NCBI GenBank assembly: GCA_964507195.1
Contig: CAZDPA010000014.1
Coordinates: 1 to 40,106, forward strand
DNA from: Solimonas sp964507195
GTDB taxonomy: Bacteria; Pseudomonadota; Gammaproteobacteria; Nevskiales; Nevskiaceae
Direction: 5' to 3'
DNA length: 40,106 nt
Below, in pieces: positions 26,182 to 35,400 of this stretch. A program made the position numbers and the translations under genes. The notes beneath the pieces are model-generated. The model made no database searches, had not been told where the DNA came from, and saw only the letters and a list, made by a program, of their open reading frames with translations. The first letter of the stretch is position 1. Each line of letters opens with the position of its first letter.

Positions 26182-27195
26182 ATGCAGAAGAGGACGTACA
26201 AGGGCGTTCTACGTGCAGCACTCACTGCTCTGTGCTGCTTGTATAGCGGTGGCTCGATAGCGCATAAGCTCGCGCCGTCCCTGTTACAAATTGATGAGTC
26301 GACCTCAGGTTCGTATCAGGTTGTCTGGCGAACCCCGATGTACGCCAACGTTTTTCCAGAGCCTGTACTGCCGGAGTCCTGCCTGGAAAGGGACAGCAGT
26401 GCCGGCGTCGCCGGAACGGCAATTGAGCGACGCTGGGTTATCGAGTGCGATGGCGGACTTGGAGGGAAGACGATCGCAGTGGAATTGCTGGGCGAAAGCC
26501 GAACCGTTGCGGTGCTACGGCTCCAGGTAGAAGACGGAACGCTACTGCAGCAAGTCCTGACCCCGGAGGCGCCGAGCTACATCGTTCCCATTGGGCACGC
26601 CGTCAACTCGGTTCTCGGTGACTACATCAGATTGGGCATAGAGCACATCCTGATTGGCGCGGACCACCTGCTGTTTGTGGCAGGGCTCCTGTTGCTATCC
26701 GGTTCCCTCCGAACACTTCTCAAGACTGTCACAGCGTTCACGCTTGGCCACAGTGTGACGTTGGCGTTGGTGAGTCTCGAAGTGATGCCGAATGCGCATG
26801 CGCTCACGGAACTACTCATCGCGGCGACGATACTGATACTGGCACTGGAGCTTAGTCGACCTCCCGAAAGCACGCGCAAGCGCTATCTGCAGAGTCATCC
26901 CTGGTCGGTCGCGGGTCTTTTTGGGTTGGTACATGGGCTTGGTTTCGCGAACGTTCTCCGCGATATCGGCATGCCGTCTGACGACCTCGTCAGGGCCCTG
27001 CTTTCGTTCAATGTCGGCATCGAGATCGGCCAGCTTGTATTTGTTGGCCTGCTGGCCGCGCTGCTGCAAGTCGTACTGCATCAGTCGGTCAGTGGGTATC
27101 GGACCCTTAGGTCACTGATCGTGACGGCGATGGGTGGCATCTCGGTGTTTTGGTGCCTGGAGAGAAGTGCGGAGATCGTGGTGATAGTGCTGTAG
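26182..27195 (+). CDS. HupE/UreJ-type membrane protein
   Basis: A 337-residue membrane protein. A signal-like segment (~8-27) is followed by a ~105-residue periplasmic domain and then about six membrane helices. The HupE/UreJ signatures are present: GIEHILIGADHLL (152-164), FTLGHSVTLAL (186-196), GLVHGLGFANVL (248-259) and FNVGIEIGQLVFV (276-288). The conserved His/Glu/Asp residues in the helices suggest metal transport (nickel or cobalt in studied HupE proteins). It has the longer second-group architecture with an exported N-terminal domain. It is the last gene of the receptor/DUF3604/PPIase unit and may supply or move a metal for it; this link is inference. Confidence 0.85.
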   Translation: MQKRTYKGVLRAALTALCCLYSGGSIAHKLAPSLLQIDESTSGSYQVVWRTPMYANVFPEPVLPESCLERDSSAGVAGTAIERRWVIECDGGLGGKTIAVELLGESRTVAVLRLQVEDGTLLQQVLTPEAPSYIVPIGHAVNSVLGDYIRLGIEHILIGADHLLFVAGLLLLSGSLRTLLKTVTAFTLGHSVTLALVSLEVMPNAHALTELLIAATILILALELSRPPESTRKRYLQSHPWSVAGLFGLVHGLGFANVLRDIGMPSDDLVRALLSFNVGIEIGQLVFVGLLAALLQVVLHQSVSGYRTLRSLIVTAMGGISVFWCLERSAEIVVIVL

Positions 27196-27279
27196 ATCTG
27201 AGGCGGCGACATCGTTAGCGGCTGCCGTTCGGTGCACATCTCCGAACGCGGGGGAAAACTGTTGGGGGACGTGTCTAGG

Positions 27280-27972
27280 ATGAGATGTAGTCAGAGAGCA
27301 GTACTCGTCACTGGTGGTGGCAGCGGGCTGGGCGCCGCAGTGGCGCGGCGCATGTCGCAATGCGGTTGGCGAACCATCGTCGCAGGACGCCGTGCCGACG
27401 TCTTGGAGAACCTTGCCTCCGAGCTTCCAGACACAAAAGCCTGTGTACTCGATGTCACAGATGCAGAGGCGGTCGAGACGGCCGTTCGGACTCACGCACC
27501 AGACGCTCTGGTTTGCTGTGCCGCTATCTTGGGGCGTGGCGAGATCTGGGATGAACTGACGCCAGATCTGTTCGCCAGGGTCATGGCCATCAATGTAGGC
27601 GGCACGTTCCATGTGTGCCGCGCGGCAATGCGCTTCTGGAGGGAGCGCGGCACCGGCGGTGACATTGTCAATGTCTCCTCTCTTGGGGGGCTGCGGGGAA
27701 TGCAGCGGTTCAGTGGCTTCGGAGCTTACGCGAGCTCCAAACACGCTATCTCAGGCATGACCGAAGCGCTGGCCCTGGAAGGAAAACCACATGGCATCCG
27801 CGTCAACGCAATCGCTCCGGGAACCATGCGGACCAGCATGACCACTGCGCTCGGCATGACCCCCAAGACAACCCCTGACGTGATCGCACCGACCGTTGAG
27901 TTCCTGCTGGATCGATCGGCTTCGGGTCCAGTCACCGGCACTATCGTAGATATACATTGCAACGACGACTGA
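27280..27972 (+). CDS. SDR-family oxidoreductase
   Basis: A 230-residue classical SDR with TGGGSGLG near residue 11, the catalytic Ser in VNVSSLGG and Tyr-x3-Lys in YASSK. The usual NNAG is replaced by CCAA, which occurs in some members. The second strand ends in AGRRAD, a basic pair after Gly that favours NADP(H). The frame is open to a GTG at 27232, but ATG 27280 has GGGGGA ten bases upstream and begins just before the Rossmann strand. It differs from the two longer SDRs of the island. It lies after the HupE-type gene with an 84-base gap. Substrate unknown. Confidence 0.8.
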   Translation: MRCSQRAVLVTGGGSGLGAAVARRMSQCGWRTIVAGRRADVLENLASELPDTKACVLDVTDAEAVETAVRTHAPDALVCCAAILGRGEIWDELTPDLFARVMAINVGGTFHVCRAAMRFWRERGTGGDIVNVSSLGGLRGMQRFSGFGAYASSKHAISGMTEALALEGKPHGIRVNAIAPGTMRTSMTTALGMTPKTTPDVIAPTVEFLLDRSASGPVTGTIVDIHCNDD

Positions 27973-28024
27973 AGCATCGGTCAGTGCCAATGCCGAAATC
28001 CTCAACTCGGGGCGCCTTTAATAA

Positions 28025-29065
28025 ATGATGACGCAGCATGTGTTCAATGGCCGTAATCTGGATATCGGGAAGAATGCGTACTTTGGTCCCTGGAACCACG
28101 GATCGTACAGGGGTGACTACCTTATCGAGGCCGGCCCCAGCGTCAATGTCAGCTTGCATCGCAGGGTCGTTGGTTCATGCTCAATTCTCAGAGCCCGCTC
28201 ATGTACCCAGCAGTCTTTTCGACGCTCCTGGTGTCATATTCGAGAAGATGCAACGGATGTATTAGTGCTGTGCTTTGTGAAGCGAGGTTACCTGCGGCTG
28301 GAGGTCGCATCAGGAGAGTGCGTCGCCCGCGCCGGCGATTTCATCGTCGCAAAATCGCGAACACCGTTCTTTTTCGAGTGCGGATCAGGAACGAACGCAG
28401 TATATGAGGCGATTCACTTAATAGTTCCGACACACATGATGCGGGCTCATCTGTCTGAGGAGCTTCCCGCGGGTTTCTGTGTGACTGCCTACGGGCGACG
28501 CCTGACATACTCGGAACGCATTCTTGCGGACCTCGTCGACGACCAGAGCGAACTCGGCGAGGCAGCGGCCCGTTCACTGGTAGATGCTGCACTGGCAGTG
28601 ATATCCGACGCCGTTCGAGAACATGAGTCTAAGAGCGCGCCGTCCCCTAGTCTTGACGACATCCGTCTGGAGAGGGTTCTGCGGTACATCGACCTCCACC
28701 TCTCCGATCCCACGATCACCGTCCAGGCAGTAGCCGAGGATTGCAAGATGTCGCAGCGTTTCATCTTCTCACTCCTTCAGCGGCATGGCACTACATTTTC
28801 CGCGCTGCTGTGGGGGAAACGCCTGAAATTGGCCGGGCAGTGGCTTTCAACGTCAGGTGTGAAAGATGTGACGATCAAGGAGGTTGCACATCGGGTTGGG
28901 TTTAAAAGCGCAGCCCATTTCACGCGAAGGTTCAAACGCGAGTTCAGAAAGTCACCACGGGCATTCATGAAATCGGAGAGGCGGGCGACAGGGCAAGGGG
29001 CCGAGGCTGGAGAGGGGCGGCAAGTTCCGCACGATGCCTGCCCAGATCTGCCCCAAGTGACCTAA
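28025..29065 (+). CDS. AraC-family transcriptional regulator
   Basis: A 346-residue AraC/XylS regulator. The C-terminal double HTH is at ~215-320, with TVQAVAEDCKMSQRFIFSLL for the first and TIKEVAHRVGFKSAAHFTRR for the second helix-turn-helix, followed by the FKREFRKSPRAF family tail. The N-terminal domain resembles the AraC ligand-binding-like (control of NAH-type) fold, with VKRGYLRLEVASGECVARAG. Such proteins often activate aromatic catabolic genes. Two adjacent ATGs (28025, 28028) are possible starts. The stop TAA is immediately followed by the broken receptor gene. It may control the SDR and receptor units; the effector is unknown. Confidence 0.87.
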   Translation: MMTQHVFNGRNLDIGKNAYFGPWNHGSYRGDYLIEAGPSVNVSLHRRVVGSCSILRARSCTQQSFRRSWCHIREDATDVLVLCFVKRGYLRLEVASGECVARAGDFIVAKSRTPFFFECGSGTNAVYEAIHLIVPTHMMRAHLSEELPAGFCVTAYGRRLTYSERILADLVDDQSELGEAAARSLVDAALAVISDAVREHESKSAPSPSLDDIRLERVLRYIDLHLSDPTITVQAVAEDCKMSQRFIFSLLQRHGTTFSALLWGKRLKLAGQWLSTSGVKDVTIKEVAHRVGFKSAAHFTRRFKREFRKSPRAFMKSERRATGQGAEAGEGRQVPHDACPDLPQVT

Positions 29066-29437
29066 ATGGAACCATCCACGGGTTTCGGACTTGCGCTGCT
29101 GATTGGCCTGCTGGGTCCGGTCTTTGTGGTGTCGGCCGGTGGCGTTCCCGTAGTCCTCGACCCGATTAACGTCGAGAGCGAAACGCGGCTGCAGGATGCA
29201 GCGCGATCGTCGACGGAAGGGTTTGTGACCGCTGAGCAGCTCGCCGAGCGCCCAATCCCCCGCTGCGGAGAACTGCTGGAGTTCGTCCCCGGACTGATCG
29301 TCACGCAGCACAGTGGTGAGGGCAAAGCCAACCAGTAATTCCTGCGCGGTTTCAACCTCGACCATGGCACCGACTTCTATACCGAGGTCGACGGCCTGCC
29401 GGTCACCATGCGCACCCATGGCCATGGGCAGGGCTAA
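29066..29437 (+). pseudogene. broken TonB-dependent receptor, N-terminal fragment
   Basis: Translation from ATG 29066 gives a signal-like segment and the start of a receptor plug (GELLEFVPGLIVTQHSGEGK, then ANQ). A TAA at 29336-29338 interrupts it exactly where family members read NQYFLRGFN. Beyond the stop the same frame continues FLRGFNLDHGTDFYTEVDGL, PVTMRTHGHGQG, to a second stop at 29435-29437. The first stop is most simply a TAT-to-TAA change. Homology then ends, and the Detocs module begins some 30 bases later. The remaining ~600 codons of a receptor are not found in the window. Confidence 0.85.
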
Positions 29438-29468
29438 CCGCCGACGGGCGAGGGGAGCGATGACACTG

Positions 29469-29496
29469 TTCCCTTATCGTGGGTACGAAAAGGGAA
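29469..29496. repeat. 12-bp inverted repeat, candidate recombination site at the left edge of the Detocs module
   Basis: TTCCCTTATCGT (29469-29480) and ACGAAAAGGGAA (29485-29496) pair with one mismatch around a four-base centre, a layout like a tyrosine-recombinase core site. Most of it recurs at 36771-36795 beside the recombinase gene: CTTATCG and AAAAGGGAA are identical, with small differences between. It lies between the cut-off receptor fragment and the last gene of the module. It could instead act as a weak terminator for the minus-strand operon, but no T-run follows. Confidence 0.5.
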
Positions 29497-29517
29497 TAGC
29501 CGGGTCTAATAACGCGA

Positions 29518-30651
29518 TCAAAGTAACTTTCTTCCTTGCCGGACTAGTGCTTGGTGCGCTTGGTATATCTCGGTGCCGAGCTGATTCATTCGCTTCTGTG
29601 CCTGAATAACCTCAGGCCGATCTTCCCAATCGCGAAGATCCATCGTGCGCATGTTCCCACTGCCGACAAAAATATACGTGCAGTAGTCTATATAGAACGC
29701 GTTTGACTTTTGAATTAGATCGCGAAGATAGCTGCCAAGGTACTCATCATCGAACTCGTGTTCCGCGTTCTGCCAAGTTGTGACGAAGCCCTCAAAGCCA
29801 GAAAGCTCGTCCGCATGAAATGGGTTCCCCATGTCATGTTCTTTTAGGAACTTGGCCGACCTTCCGTTGGAAGGAAAATCATTGAGGAATTTCCGATATA
29901 GCGTTCTGTCATGGCTCTGACCAAAGAAGCGGCCACCGACCTCGTACGTAAGTGCTACTACGATGGCCGCGATTACGGCGATGATCTGTTCATCGTCGCC
30001 TTTGCGAATCCACCAAATAACTGCCGCCACAATTGCCACGGAATTTGCGATGCGAACGACTGTCGAGCGTTTTGGCTGCCAATCTAAAGTGTGCTGTGAT
30101 TCTACGATTGTGGTTACGGCCGGGACAACGCTCGCCGATCGAAGCTGCTCAAGCGGCCTTTCCGCGTATACAGTGAGATCTAATCTGTTTTTGAGTCTGC
30201 TTTTGATGCGGCTAGTGAGATTCGACGCACCAACGGTATACAGGCCCTCAATTAGATCAAATCGAAATTGTTCCTCTTCGAACGCGAGGCCATAACTTTG
30301 GAGTCGGCGCTCCATTGCTGATTTGAACCTCGATACCCCGGTAGAATAGTTTTTTGCATCGAGAAACGGATTGCAGATTGCCAAGATTTGATCACGTTCC
30401 CCCTCAGTCAGGTTTGGTTTCATCCTCACCATTGCGGTGGCCACGTCGTCAATGAGACGATCACCGAATGCAACTATGGCTCTGCCTGTTTCCGAAACAA
30501 GTGCATTCGACGTAACGCCGAATCTAGCTCGACTTGACGGGTCAATCTCCTTGAGCAGCGCATCCGAAATATTGGACAGCTCACTGACGTGTGTTTGCTG
30601 TAGATGCTGAAGAAGCACTCTAAGCGTGTTGAGTTGTTCCGGAGTCAGCAT
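29518..30651 (-). CDS. two-helix membrane protein of unknown function, downstream of Detocs
   Basis: A 377-residue protein with a ~195-residue helical N-terminal region, two adjacent membrane helices (about 200-216, IANSVAIVAAVIWWI, and 222-239, EQIIAVIAAIVVALTYEVG), and a ~135-residue C-terminal soluble part. I recognise no domain; there is no receiver aspartate motif and no nuclease or hydrolase motif. It follows dtcC by 51 bases in the same direction, so it is probably in the defence operon. Paired helices between soluble regions are common in membrane-disrupting immune effectors, so an added effector or regulator is possible, but this is inference. G+C is low like its neighbours. Start ATG 30651 has a weak ribosome-binding site. 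Confidence 0.75.
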   Translation of the reverse strand: MLTPEQLNTLRVLLQHLQQTHVSELSNISDALLKEIDPSSRARFGVTSNALVSETGRAIVAFGDRLIDDVATAMVRMKPNLTEGERDQILAICNPFLDAKNYSTGVSRFKSAMERRLQSYGLAFEEEQFRFDLIEGLYTVGASNLTSRIKSRLKNRLDLTVYAERPLEQLRSASVVPAVTTIVESQHTLDWQPKRSTVVRIANSVAIVAAVIWWIRKGDDEQIIAVIAAIVVALTYEVGGRFFGQSHDRTLYRKFLNDFPSNGRSAKFLKEHDMGNPFHADELSGFEGFVTTWQNAEHEFDDEYLGSYLRDLIQKSNAFYIDYCTYIFVGSGNMRTMDLRDWEDRPEVIQAQKRMNQLGTEIYQAHQALVRQGRKLL

Positions 30652-30702
30652 GTCGAGCCCAATGCTGGTCTATCTTGATGGGTCCTATCTGCCATTTGAA
30701 GC

Positions 30703-31932
30703 CTAAAAATCCCATTCGGTTAGAAGTAGATCGCGAGCTACTTGAACACTTGCAAAGGCAGCAGCCTCATGAAAACTGTCTCCTTTTGCCACATTGCAAT
30801 GATCTGAGACTCCCTTGATGCAGAGCACTTGAGGCTTAACGACAAAGGCAAACTTTGCTGCGTAGTAGAATCCGTACGCCTCCATATCGACTGCGGCGAT
30901 TCGATCGTTGATTTCCAGCACTTTATCCACTACTCGTTGTTCGGCGACGACCGAACCGCCCGACGCTGTTGGAACCAAGCGGATTGAAACTTTCGTTATC
31001 TGCCCTCCTGTTAACTCCGAGACTCGCTTCTCAATAGCCCTCTGGCTTCTCACCCCGTCTGCCTGCAGTCGACGGGCAGCCAGATGAGCGGCCGAGCCCT
31101 GAATGGAAACCGGATCAGGGCGCGCGGAAAGCCATCTCGGCGAAGCGGCTTCATCCCCTTTGGCTGTCTTGAACTTTCCGCTATCCCAATCGAATACGGA
31201 TTCAGAAATCATCACATCACATAGATCTGCCTTGCCTGTCACGCCGCCGCAAATTCCGACCATCAAAGCAAGACGCGGTCGAAACCACGAGATGAGTGCT
31301 TGACTAAATGAAGCTGCGGCGGCTTGCCCTTGCTTTCCAACCGAGCACGCAACGCCCGATCTTAGAGATCCTGATTTATCGTTGAATACAAAGTGGTATA
31401 CGGCTGGAAACATGGAGTCTGGGTTCAACTCGAATGCCGCCTTCACCGGTTCAAACTCCTCGTCCATGGCACAAATAAGCAAAACATCCACCGCGTGCAA
31501 TTGTGCCAACGATAGGCTTCGCCCTTTGGCCGATCGAGAGATGTATCTAACTTTCTCTAGGATTGTTGTCTTCCAATGACCGACGGCATCCTCAAGAATC
31601 AGTGTTGCTGTCGAGTTCGAAACCGTTTTTGCTATTGAGGCTATGGCCGGTTCCTCTCGACTAAGAGCAATCACATCTCCTGGCGGATAGATGTTGTCGT
31701 CGACATAGATGTCTTCGAGGAGGTTCTGTGCATACTGGTAGTCGCAGATGCCAGGCATTCTGTATGGAATGGTTAGATCCAGTACCAGAAGGTCGTACAG
31801 AGATTGACGCAGCATTTCTTTGGCGGTCACGAAGTCAACAGCTATCTCTACAGAACAGTTCGTTGATTCCTTGCATGTCTGTTCAAGTTGGTCCGCAATT
31901 TCTCGCCTATCGTGAACAATAAGTATCTTCAT
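30703..31932 (-). CDS. dtcC: Detocs effector: receiver fused to nucleoside-phosphorylase-like nucleosidase
   Basis: A 409-residue two-part protein. Residues 1-~130 are a response-regulator receiver: strand KILIVHD, then phospho-acceptor Asp52 in LLVLDLTIP. Residues ~147-405 are a PNP/MTAN-type nucleosidase domain: LLICAMDEEFEPVK (Glu158-159), the glycine-rich MVGICGGV (224-231), AVDMEAYG (Glu351) and KGVSDH (Asp377), matching catalytic positions of MTA/SAH nucleosidase. In the described Detocs system, DtcC is activated by phosphotransfer from the sensor and cleaves ATP at the N-glycosidic bond, depleting energy in infected cells. It starts one base after dtcB ends. Only one acid-pocket aspartate is seen (HD instead of DD). 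Confidence 0.88.
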   Translation of the reverse strand: MKILIVHDRREIADQLEQTCKESTNCSVEIAVDFVTAKEMLRQSLYDLLVLDLTIPYRMPGICDYQYAQNLLEDIYVDDNIYPPGDVIALSREEPAIASIAKTVSNSTATLILEDAVGHWKTTILEKVRYISRSAKGRSLSLAQLHAVDVLLICAMDEEFEPVKAAFELNPDSMFPAVYHFVFNDKSGSLRSGVACSVGKQGQAAAASFSQALISWFRPRLALMVGICGGVTGKADLCDVMISESVFDWDSGKFKTAKGDEAASPRWLSARPDPVSIQGSAAHLAARRLQADGVRSQRAIEKRVSELTGGQITKVSIRLVPTASGGSVVAEQRVVDKVLEINDRIAAVDMEAYGFYYAAKFAFVVKPQVLCIKGVSDHCNVAKGDSFHEAAAFASVQVARDLLLTEWDF

Positions 31933-31933
31933 A

Positions 31934-32413
31934 TCAAAGCGATGCCTTCAGTAAGCAACGAGTCAAGTCGTGTTGCCATTTCGGCGAACCGTACTTGATG
32001 CAGCAAAGGAGCTTCGGACCCAGAAATGATCGGAGTTTAGTCTCAAGGCCCTCCAAGCTATAGCTCTCGAGAGCTTGGATACGTACCCCTGTCTTTTTGA
32101 AGTAGTCGAATCCAGTCAGGACGACAGTTGGTACGTCAATTCCGAGGAGCCACATCCTTTCGGCGATCTCAACACCCCCAAGATTTGCATGTACTCCTCT
32201 GCTGGCATCAGTTGAATGGCCAGCTATGTTCATCGAGATATCCAGGATCATGAATGTAATTGCGCCACTATCAACAAGACGGTCGGCGTCGACCAATGAA
32301 CGAGCGCGCTCATAGGGAACACCTGGCAGTGCGCTCTTGACGAGTGGCTCCACATCCCGCCATTTCACTTCGTCATCTTCAACGATAAGTACAAACTGCC
32401 GTTTATCGTTCAT
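31934..32413 (-). CDS. dtcB: Detocs stand-alone receiver
   Basis: A 159-residue single-domain response regulator with the acid pocket VEDDE (Glu12, Asp13, Asp14), phospho-acceptor Asp58 in FMILDISM and Thr100 in VVLTGFD. There is no output domain; the last ~35 residues are a short helical extension. In the published Detocs system the matching protein acts as a phosphate buffer that drains accidental signal from the sensor and prevents self-toxicity. The gene sits between the sensor (4-base gap) and effector (1-base gap), so all three are almost certainly co-translated. The assignment of the buffering role rests on synteny. Confidence 0.87.
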   Translation of the reverse strand: MNDKRQFVLIVEDDEVKWRDVEPLVKSALPGVPYERARSLVDADRLVDSGAITFMILDISMNIAGHSTDASRGVHANLGGVEIAERMWLLGIDVPTVVLTGFDYFKKTGVRIQALESYSLEGLETKLRSFLGPKLLCCIKYGSPKWQHDLTRCLLKASL

Positions 32414-32417
32414 TGGC

Positions 32418-35400
32418 TCACCGGACGATCAAGGGAACCTTAATCAGATATCGAGATCCTCTCGAATCAACCTTTACGCGCACAGGCTGGCCAGCCACAG
32501 ATGCAGCTAATGCAGCGATCTTTTCAAGACCAGTCTTTCCCTCTCGAAAGAGAGCTGGATTGCTGTAATCGCTAGGGCTACCTGCTATCTCATTTTCCTC
32601 CACTATCAGCTTTGGATTCTGGGTAGATACGAACAAAAGGCCGTCCTCATGCTGCTCTGAGTAGGGGACGATGTTCAGTATGACCTTAGGCTTTGTGCCA
32701 TACCTCAAGCAGTTATTAACAACTTCGCAGCACAGGTCGAAGATAGTTCTAACCTTCTGTCGTTGTATTGGAAACGACGACAAGTTCTCTGAGCGAAGCC
32801 GCATTGCTAATCGCTTCTGCTCAATATCAGTTTGGTATCGCCCTCGAAGTACGAGCTCCATCTGAAGAGCGCTTGTTGGATCATCTGATCCAACTGCTGC
32901 TGTTTTAAACCACTCTGAAAGAGAGCTAATTAAATCAACGACGGTGGTATGGAGCTCCGCGATGACATTAGGAATCAAATGTCCGAGCTCTGGATGACTG
33001 GCTATCGCCTTCTTGCTGTCTAGGGCAAGCAGTACGTTTTTTCTTAAGTCTTGCAGACTCTCATCCCTAATCGTCTTAAGGTTCTCTTCTAGTCGCCCGT
33101 TAATCCAAGTGAAGACAAGGGCGCAAACATCGGACAGTGTTTTTCCTCTGGACGACGCAATTAAATCTCTGAATTCGGCATCGCTTGGGACAAAATTAAA
33201 TACACCATTTGGCTTCGTAAGTTTCTTCTGATGCAGGCGCGACTCCAGCCAATCCTGAACAACCTGAAGTGCAGGCCTTTCTATGGAGTCCATGCAACCC
33301 GAGCTGCGAACCAGCGATGGAAATGTTGGCTGATGCCTCAGATTTTGAAACGCCTGCTCAAATTGACGCAGAAAATTTAGGTGACGAATCCGAACCGAGA
33401 GGATAGATTCAAGCCCTTGAGATGGATGCTGCATAAACGCTTCAATGAGGCCGATTACAAGCGTTGCCAATGGGCTGTCTTTTGCGCGAATTGCGCAACT
33501 CAGGTGCACACCGATTCCGAAATGATGATCGAAATCGAATTTAGCTTCGCCCAGAAGTTCTGTCTTATCTTCTGGGCGTGCTTCAAATGCCTTAACTGAT
33601 TTGTATACATCGTCCAGCTTAACCGTGGCATCCGCTGTGAGTACACCCCAAGCAATCTCAAATTGATTTGCGCCTACTTGAAGAAGGAGAAGCTCAGTGT
33701 TGAACTGTTCTAGCTCTCGATGAAATTGCTCTTCGGTGAATAGATCGCTATGGCCAAATTTCTGGACATATCGCTCTATGGAAACGCTCCTTTCAGAGAG
33801 CGCCTCGAAATAGTTGTCCGTGAACTTGAGCCTCATCAACGTTCCGGCGCTCAAGAAGTACTGAAAGAAGCAAATTGCCTGAACACCAAATTCGCTGAAA
33901 AGCCAGTCGGCAAAGCTTTGAACTGCTCCGTGCTGCGCGGCAATTGGCTCGACTGCCACTCGCAAAGTTCCTAAGTCGGTTCGCTTAGTTTCCATCACTT
34001 CCCAGAGAAGCACGAAGATTCCGTCCGCATTTCCTCTAAACGGTCCGACCCGAACAACTTTCAGAACCTCTTGAAACCATTCCCACTTGACGCCTGACAG
34101 ATACCCTGGTGCGAGCGGCAGGCACTGTCTCAATGTCCGACTCCAGACAGTCATCTGTCCGCTTTTCATGGGCTCATAGAGCCGCAGATGAAGCGAATGC
34201 ATCCAGAGGCGGTCCGATGATTCGATACTGGGAGACAGCGCCTTTTCAGCACATGCGGACGGCAGATCGGCAAATCTCGCTCGCAATCCGGAGAACTCGC
34301 TGGAGTCCAGAAAGGCGAGGCAATCCGGAGCGCCTACGACGAATGGGCAGATGCACTCAAGAATACTAATCAGTCGAATAACTGTGATCCGCTCGCGAAC
34401 TGCGTCCATCCTCGGCGTCAGATAGAGCGCACTCATCAGCGCCTCTAAGAAGCGTCCTGCTTCTGTGAATCTAAAGATTGTAATGTAGGTCATGACAATA
34501 TCGAACTCGCGCCTATTCGGGTATCGAGTTGAACGCATATTGTCAAAAACAGTTAGCAACTCTGTGGAGTGCTCCGCAGCATGAAACGGCCTTGTCTGGA
34601 CAACCCTCAGAAAATAGTCATGGACGTCTGTGGGAATGGTTGCTGACTGCATCCGAGAGATTCGCGCGGGCGCGTCTCGATACTCCGGCCAGTTGTGATT
34701 GGCATTGCTCAGCAGGTCATTAAGTCTGGACGAAGAAATGCCTTCGAGCTGCTCCAATCGTGAGATATCCCCTCGTGGTAGTTCCCCTTTTTGAGCGAAG
34801 ACTCTCTCAAAGTGCGCGAGCAAGATGTGGAGCGCATCATAAGGGTGCGCGAGGAGTGCGACGTAACATTTAAATCCGAGCGGGTAGTCTTTCGAAAACT
34901 CGTCAGAGATCAGAAAACGAAGCACCGCGCTATCTAGTGCTGCATTTTGTCCGCCTCGGACAACGTGCGATAAATGAAGCTCCAACGCATCTTCAGTCGC
35001 GTTATTGGCAGCGAAGTAAATTAATGTCCTTACAAAGGTGCTTCTGACAAAGTTAGAGTTACCACTGAAGCGGAGCTTTTCGGCAATTCGCCGCGGATCA
35101 CTGGCGAGAAATCCGGCCACTGCGCGAAAGTAGAGCAATGACTGGCGACCGGATACGGTTGTAATAGCTGCATCTGGATCCACCAGTGCGCCTGACCAGA
35201 TTCCATCGCTAAATTGCTGACTTGCAGTCTCAAGCTCGCATACAAGATCAGAGTTCTCTTGGATGTAGCGAAACGCCAGCTCAAGATAATTGTAGGTGGA
35301 AGACGGCGTAGGGTGAAAAAGCAACGCACTTAGAACTTTTGCGTCATTGGCATTAACCGCTAAGGCTTTCCAAGTGACGTCTGCATGGCATAGCAACTTG

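Noticed and set aside
30703..31932. Housekeeping MTA/SAH nucleosidase
   Set aside because: The N-terminal receiver domain and tight coupling to a lone receiver and a GHKL sensor point to a Detocs effector rather than methionine salvage.
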